Positions 58,653 through 64,000 of a stretch of DNA of 64,000 nucleotides are shown piece by piece. The translations under genes were made by a program, and so were the position numbers. The notes beneath the pieces were generated by a model, which did no database searches, was not told the origin of the DNA, and saw only the letters and a list, made by a program, of their open reading frames with translations. Within the stretch, counting starts at the first letter, position 1. Each line of letters opens with the position of its first letter. The DNA comes from Rosellinia necatrix. Taxonomy: Eukaryota; Ascomycota; Sordariomycetes; Xylariales; Xylariaceae. The stretch spans positions 1 through 64,000 of the forward strand of contig JAGYVD010000004.1 in assembly GCA_021209875.1 (NCBI GenBank), written 5' to 3'.

Positions 58653-59898
58653 GCCCTTTGTTTGAAACCAAAATCCTATGAAATGTTTCACTCTTATATT
58701 TATGATATTGGTGAGATTGACCAATACACACCGTATTTATCAAACCCCGCTGCAGTTTGATTTATCACAACATTTATCATATTATCAAGTCGTAAACTAA
58801 ACTATATACTAGAGCAGCTGTGAGATCTAATTAGTTTGCTAACGCTCCGCATTAAGGTCTTACTGACACTGCGAACCGTCAAATTATACCGCGGCAACGT
58901 ATATTCAACGAGAAACTCTAGAAATAAACCCTACGTTATCCATACTCGAAGCTATACGAGCAAGTAGAGTTCACCTTGGTTATGATCAATATTATTATCG
59001 GGCTCGCCGCGTACCACTCATGTGACGAGATCCAATTTACGTAACCATACACCCCCAAGTGGTTGCATCACCGCTCACAGCCTTACGAGACCGAGAATTC
59101 CACCGTGCCGTACCGAGAAGCACCGACACGTGACGTCAACAACTACACTGACCAATGACCCTATCGAGACATCCATACAGCGGTGATGCCAACATAGTGG
59201 TAACCATTTGCATCCCCACAGGGGCTCGAGAAGCCTGAGAGTATTGGCTGGCAAGCTACCACTGACCGAAGCCGAGCCGTAGCAAAAAAGGCAGATCAGC
59301 TTCGAAACAAGCACGCCATACTACAATCAACACCCAGATCTGCGGATCAGTCATCAAATACCACAACAGGGCAGGTTTGAGGGCGACCGGTGATGCGGGT
59401 TCGTGTTCTTGTGACTTACATCTGCCTCCAACCTTCCTAAAGGGGGCTATGCCAAGGCTGAATGGTTGGCTTTCGCAGGTTTGTCTTCCCCGACTCCCCC
59501 GCAGTTGCAAAGAAGAGTTGCCGCAGATATCATACGACCCACTCTGCGAGGGAAGAAATGTTGGGTGGACAACCATCAGGAGATAAATATGTTAAGATAG
59601 CCGGTTCCATCCGTTTGAGGAATTGCTTCGCTCTCAATAGCTGTAAAGGAATCCGTTTGACAGTGAATGCCTGCAGATGGTCGGGTAGTTGAAGGATTTG
59701 CTTGACACATCGCAAGGAGCAGACTCAAAAAACAGATCGACAGGAAGTTCCCAAATAAAGGCCTACAAGAATCGTCTTCACCTTAAATATAAGGAATACA
59801 AGGGAGACTTGTGTCGGCTTGGGATACGTAAAAGCTACCAACTGTCACGATCGCTATCACTCAGAACCCAGTATCACGCCTACTCACCGGCCGCAACA
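58653..59898. other. Intergenic region upstream of GH43
   Basis: No gene recognised in about 1.25 kb. The GH43 reading frame stays open back to 59689, but residues coded there are not protein-like, so that part is taken as leader sequence. Confidence 0.5.
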
Positions 59899-60900
59899 AT
59901 GCATAACACAAGGACCACCATTGTAGGGGGCCTCTGCATCCTCGCCAACCTGATTTCCAACAGCTCAGCGTACCCTAGCAAGCCCCAGGCTCCCAGCGCG
60001 CGGCAGACCACGCGCCACAACCCGATTGACCAGGGTTGGTACGCGGACCCGGACGCGATCAAATTCGGTGACACATACTGGGTATACGCGACGCTCTCGA
60101 TCTCATTCGGCGACCAGAAATCGTTCGACGCGTTCTCGAGCCCGGATCTTGTCACCTGGACACCGCACAAAGGGGTCTACCAAGCGGCGACTTCAGCCTG
60201 GGTGCGGGACTCGCTGTGGGCACCATGCGTGGTCCGCGGCGCGGTCGACGACAACTACTACATGTACTACACGGCGAACAACCCGGTCGCGAACGAGGGG
60301 ACGACGGGCATCGGAGTGGGCGTCGCCTCGTCGCCTGCGGGTCCGTTCCTCGACGTCGTCGATGGCCCTATCGTCGGGACGCAGGTCAACAACGCCAATG
60401 CCATGGACCAACAGGTGTTCCGCGATGACGACGGTACTCAGTACCTAGTCTGGGGCGGCAGCTTTGTGAACATTGCGCCGCTAGCGCCGGATATGAAGAC
60501 GCTCGGCGCGTGGCCGGACGGATCCACTGACGCCATTGAGATCACGCCGAACGAGGGCTTTGGAGAGGGTTCGTATATGCTCAAGCGCGGGGGCATGTAC
60601 TACTTCATGTGGTCCGAGGGAGGCTACGGCACCCCGGACTATCGGGTCGCGTATGCCATGTCGGAATCCATTACGGGGCCGTTCGAACGCATTGGGTTGA
60701 TGCTGTCGAAGGATGATGTGGTGGCCGACGGGCCGGGCCACCATTCGGTTATCCGGGAGGAGGTAAACGGTGAAAATGTGTATTGGATCGCGTACCACCG
60801 ACGGTATATTGGCGATGATGTCGCGGATAACCGGGTCGTTGCGGTTGATCGCCTGTACTTCAACGAAGACGGCACGATCAAGCCAGTCATCATGACTTGA
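59899..60900 (+). CDS. Secreted glycoside hydrolase family 43 (arabinanase/xylosidase-like)
   Basis: Single exon, 333 residues from the Met at 59899, which begins a signal peptide (MHNTRTTIVGGLCILANLIS...SSA). The five-bladed propeller residues of GH43 are visible: Asp50 in WYADPDA (general base), Asp170 in NAMDQQVF (pKa modulator) and Glu223 in GFGEGSY (general acid). The family cleaves arabinan, arabinoxylan or xylooligosaccharides outside the cell. There is no carbohydrate-binding module. GC content is clearly higher than in flanking DNA (many GCG/CGG codons). It lies 1.35 kb upstream of a tannase/feruloyl esterase on the same strand, which suits a joint role on plant cell-wall arabinoxylan or pectin. 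Exact substrate cannot be read from the sequence. Confidence 0.92.
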   Translation: MHNTRTTIVGGLCILANLISNSSAYPSKPQAPSARQTTRHNPIDQGWYADPDAIKFGDTYWVYATLSISFGDQKSFDAFSSPDLVTWTPHKGVYQAATSAWVRDSLWAPCVVRGAVDDNYYMYYTANNPVANEGTTGIGVGVASSPAGPFLDVVDGPIVGTQVNNANAMDQQVFRDDDGTQYLVWGGSFVNIAPLAPDMKTLGAWPDGSTDAIEITPNEGFGEGSYMLKRGGMYYFMWSEGGYGTPDYRVAYAMSESITGPFERIGLMLSKDDVVADGPGHHSVIREEVNGENVYWIAYHRRYIGDDVADNRVVAVDRLYFNEDGTIKPVIMT

Positions 60901-62248
60901 GTTGGATTGGCGATCGCATTCTGCGGTTCGGCTGTCAGGCTGATAAGTAGCTACGAACTAGCACATCATATCGTGAGCCGTCTTTAATGTGCAATAATGA
61001 TTGTATCAATCCTGTCCACGGCCCCGGCTATCGTCATGGCAACATCTCGCAACAGTTATACGTGACTCAAAATTCAGGATGTTGGTGTAGCATTCAATGA
61101 CAAGGTAGCAGCACCATCGATGGATGATGGCAGCCATCAGTTACCAGAGTCCCTAGTCAACGCGACAATTGCCATGCCTATCGCGAGGCGTTCACAGCGA
61201 GTGATAAATAAAATTACACTTACGCTCGAAGCGGCGATCGCGGTTAATTGATTTCAAACATAACGATAAATAATGGTTGAATAAGTGCAACTTACAACTG
61301 ATAACCAACACTAACTAGTTAGTTAGTTAACAAAATAATCTCTATCATTCTAATTCCCCCACAGGTAAAAGGGGGCGAGGTTATGATCCCGCTACAAGCA
61401 TAATCCAATATAACAATAAAGAGCACAGAAATGGTTAGCATCTATACACCTAGTGATAAGTAGCTACCCAGGTATACCATCACGGAAGCCCTACGAGACA
61501 TAGGTCTAGGCTCTAAAGCTGGAACGGTAATGGCTACTCGTCAATATCAATCCTCTACGGGTCATGCTTTGTAAGAGGATGTCCAGGTAGTCACATACAT
61601 CAACTGCTTAAAGCGAACATCGCAATCACACACATCTCTGTACATGCCGGATATTTACATCCGGAGTTAAGTTCCTCCATTTATCCAATCAGGTCCTCCA
61701 ACGTGTGTAGGAAGATGACATACTAAAGGTTGTTTTGGAGGGGAATTGGAGATTCCCTACTCCAGTGCTTGGTTGCCTGGACAGCTTATGCAGACCGCCA
61801 GCAATCTTACGTTTTCCTACCAGGACAGACACCGACAATAACTACATACATCACTATTTTCTTAGTCCACAACACGGCCACCCGCCAATAACAAGCCATC
61901 ATAGGATCTTCATCCTACCCTTTTAGTGGGCTGTGACTCATCCATACATATATATACTATATACAGGAGTTAATATGTACATCAGTGCCCCCGCGATGTT
62001 GCAGTGCCGGCCCTTCCGGTGTATTCCCTGCGACCGGGGTAGTAGGAGATATGTAGGCCTGACTCGATGTAGCTTCTCCCCTCATACGGTGCAGTCGATT
62101 GGGATTAATAATGATAATGCCTGCCTGCAAGCGGTCTCCTTTGAGAATGATAAAGGCCGCAGAACGCCTGCCAACCTCAGTCGCTGAGATGTGCATCACC
62201 ACAAGGCTTCTTGTTTCAGGACAATAGCCTAATCGTTTCGCGCTTGAT
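60901..62248. other. Intergenic region upstream of esterase
   Basis: About 1.35 kb with no gene. A TATATATACTATATAC element lies near 61948-61963, roughly 290 bp before the next ATG, and TAGTTAGTTAGTTAAC occurs near 61315. Nothing else was identified. Confidence 0.5.
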
Positions 62249-63895
62249 ATGATGCTTCCTATACTCGGGATTTACCTGGCCTTCGGGGGCTTATTTCCGA
62301 CCTGTCTGGGCGCCGGCATCTCCCCTACAGTACCTTGCTCGTCATTGACTGTGACACCCCCGGATGGAGCGTCTCTCATTAACGCCACGGCAACGGAGCG
62401 CTACAACGTTACGTTCGAAGGTTCCACGTACAACGGTGTGGCCGGCAGCGTTAATATCTGCGATGTTGAGGTCTATCTAACTCACGGTGACGCGGGCGAT
62501 GCCGTCTTATTTGCCATCTATCTCCCGCTGGAGGGGTGGAATGGCCGGTGGCAGGGGACCGGGGGTGGTGGCGTAAGTCCGCCCAGTGACGCCCTACTGC
62601 CCCCGTAATGGGACCTTCACTAACGGTGCCGGTATCAGTTCGTGGCAGGCGCATTTGACTTCGAACTCGTGCCAGCGGTGACCAGCGGGTACTCGGCCGG
62701 AGCGACAGACGCCGGCGTGGGCCTAGCGGGTAACACTGATGCGTGGTATGACTCGACTCAATTAATCGAGAACTTCGGTGCGTCTGCATGATAACGCACG
62801 CTTGGTGGCAATTACAAGAGGCTAACTTGGCGCGTCGCAGTACACCTATCCTTGCACGAGATGACCGTCCTCGGTAAAGACTTATCCGAGAAGTTTTACG
62901 GGAAGAAGCCAGAGTATAGCTATTGGTTCGGCTGCAGCACCGGCGGGCGCCAGGGCATGATCGAGGCTCAGCGCTATCCAGAAGACTACGATGGTATCTT
63001 TGCTGGTGCCCCGGCGATCAACTGGGATAAGCTTCTCGTAGCGGACTACTGGCCCCTTGCGGTACAGAACCAAGGCGACGAGCCTGTCCCATTGTGCAAG
63101 CTAAGCGCCATCGGAAATGCCAGCGTAAACGCCTGTGATTTACTCGACGGCGCCGCTGACGGACTGATAAGCAATCCCCTCAAGTGCCAATTTGACGCAA
63201 ACAGTGTAGTGGGCATGGAGGCACAATGTGATGGGGGCATTACCGGTACCATTACTGAGCATGATGCAGCCGTCTGGAACAAAATCCGAGATGGTCCCAA
63301 AGACCAAAACGATAGCTTTTTATGGTACGGAATGCAGCCAGGAACGAACGTGCAAAACCTGGCGATACAGCCGGGCTTCCTTCTCTCAAAGCAATGGATC
63401 AGGGATTTCATACTACAGGATCCAAGTCTCGATGTTAGCGATATAAAAGAGGACGAACTTGCGGATTTGTTCCATCTATCGGTATCTGGATTCAATAACC
63501 TCTGGGGCACCGATAATCCTGACCTCTCGGCATTCAATGCGCATGGTGGGAAGATACTAACGTGGCATGGGTGGGCGGATGACCTCATCGCCCCTCAGGG
63601 GACTCTGGATTATTGGCAACGGGTCGTAGACCTAGCGGGGAGCGAGGAAAAGACAGACGAGTTCTACCGTGTTTTCATGGCACCTGGTCTAGGCCACTGT
63701 GGGAATGGCCCTGGTCCTCAGATTCCAGTTGATAGTCTTGTACCCCTCGTTGAGTGGGTTGAGAGGGGCAACGCACCTGAAACAATCTTGTTTTCTGGAA
63801 ATGGGCAGTCGAGATATGTTTGTAAATTTCCAAAGGAATTGGAATATAGTGGTAGCGGGAATGTGAGCGACGCGGCAAGCTGGCAGTGTGTATAG
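62249..63895 (+). CDS. Secreted tannase / feruloyl esterase family protein (3 exons)
   Basis: Exons 62249-62572, 62639-62777 and 62841-63895, with 66- and 63-bp introns (GTAAGT...ATCAG with CACTAAC; GTGCGT...CGCAG with GCTAAC), give 505 residues. Without splicing the frame appears broken. With it, GTGGGGFVAG and IENFVHLSLHEMTV join as the family expects. A signal peptide covers about residues 1-21. Catalytic residues are Ser187 in GCSTGGRQG, Asp401 in HGWADD and His440 in GLGHCGNGPG, with the paired Cys residues next to Ser and His that are typical of the family. Members release ferulic or gallic acid from plant polymers. The stop at 63893-63895 leaves about 100 bp of 3' region in the window. 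Confidence 0.93.
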
Positions 63896-64000
63896 GCTAG
63901 GATATAGTATAGGATGAGATATATGCTGCCAGGCCACTGCAATCCCGTCCTGCTGTCCTATAGCTTCTGTGCTACCAACGTAAGTAAGTGAAGATTATCT

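Noticed and set aside
62573..62840. Apparent frameshift and stop codons in the tannase-family gene
   Set aside because: Two introns with GT...AG ends and CTAAC branch sites account for the breaks; the gene is intact.

Overview
This window is the end of a chromosome from a filamentous ascomycete (Pezizomycotina). It opens with about 36 copies of CCCTAA. Genes further in have short introns (51-67 bp) with GTAAGT-like donors and CTAAC-like branch sites. Families found only or mainly in such fungi are present: a swainsonine-type NRPS-PKS, a secreted GH43, a tannase/feruloyl esterase and an NmrA-like reductase. The sequence does not allow a genus call.

Layout. (1) 1-220: telomere. (2) 221 to about 28,000: an extremely AT-rich, gene-free subtelomere that looks destroyed by repeat-induced point mutation (RIP). 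It is built of dispersed and tandem repeats: three copies of a ~240 bp element, a 9-bp minisatellite, two related ~62-bp arrays that each end in a CCCTAACCC motif, three arrays of a palindromic ~70-75 bp unit, a 27-bp coding minisatellite, and a ~185 bp direct-repeat pair 8.5 kb apart. Short islands of normal base composition survive inside it. Two of these, 20516-20720 and 23429-23698, have TG...CA ends and exact 5-bp target-site duplications, so they look like young solo LTRs. (3) About 28,000-33,000: a transition zone with partly mutated duplications and two decayed genes, including a probable kinase pseudogene. (4) 34-38.5 kb: a secreted GPI-anchor-type protein, then a two-exon pyrroline-5-carboxylate-reductase family gene. 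(5) 37.4-53.2 kb: a secondary-metabolite cluster around a 2,500-residue A-T-KS-AT-KR-ACP-R enzyme of the SwnK type, with an NmrA-like reductase, a PhyH-type Fe(II)/2-oxoglutarate dioxygenase, the P5CR-like reductase and an acyl-CoA dehydrogenase-like flavoprotein. (6) 54.3-57.1 kb: a 919-residue TPR/ankyrin protein with a C-terminal TIR-like domain. (7) 57.7-58.7 kb: a four-exon SAM methyltransferase. (8) 59.9-63.9 kb: two secreted plant-polysaccharide enzymes.

How the genes could work together (inference). The P5CR-like enzyme could supply pipecolate or proline. The SwnK-type synthase would activate the imino acid, extend it once with malonyl-CoA, ketoreduce it and release it reductively as an aldehyde that cyclises to an indolizidine or pyrrolizidine. 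The NmrA-like protein would reduce the resulting imine, and the dioxygenase would hydroxylate the ring. Compared with the published swn clusters, the second dioxygenase, the second reductase, the aminotransferase and the transporter are not seen in the window. The cluster is therefore reduced, split or making a related alkaloid.
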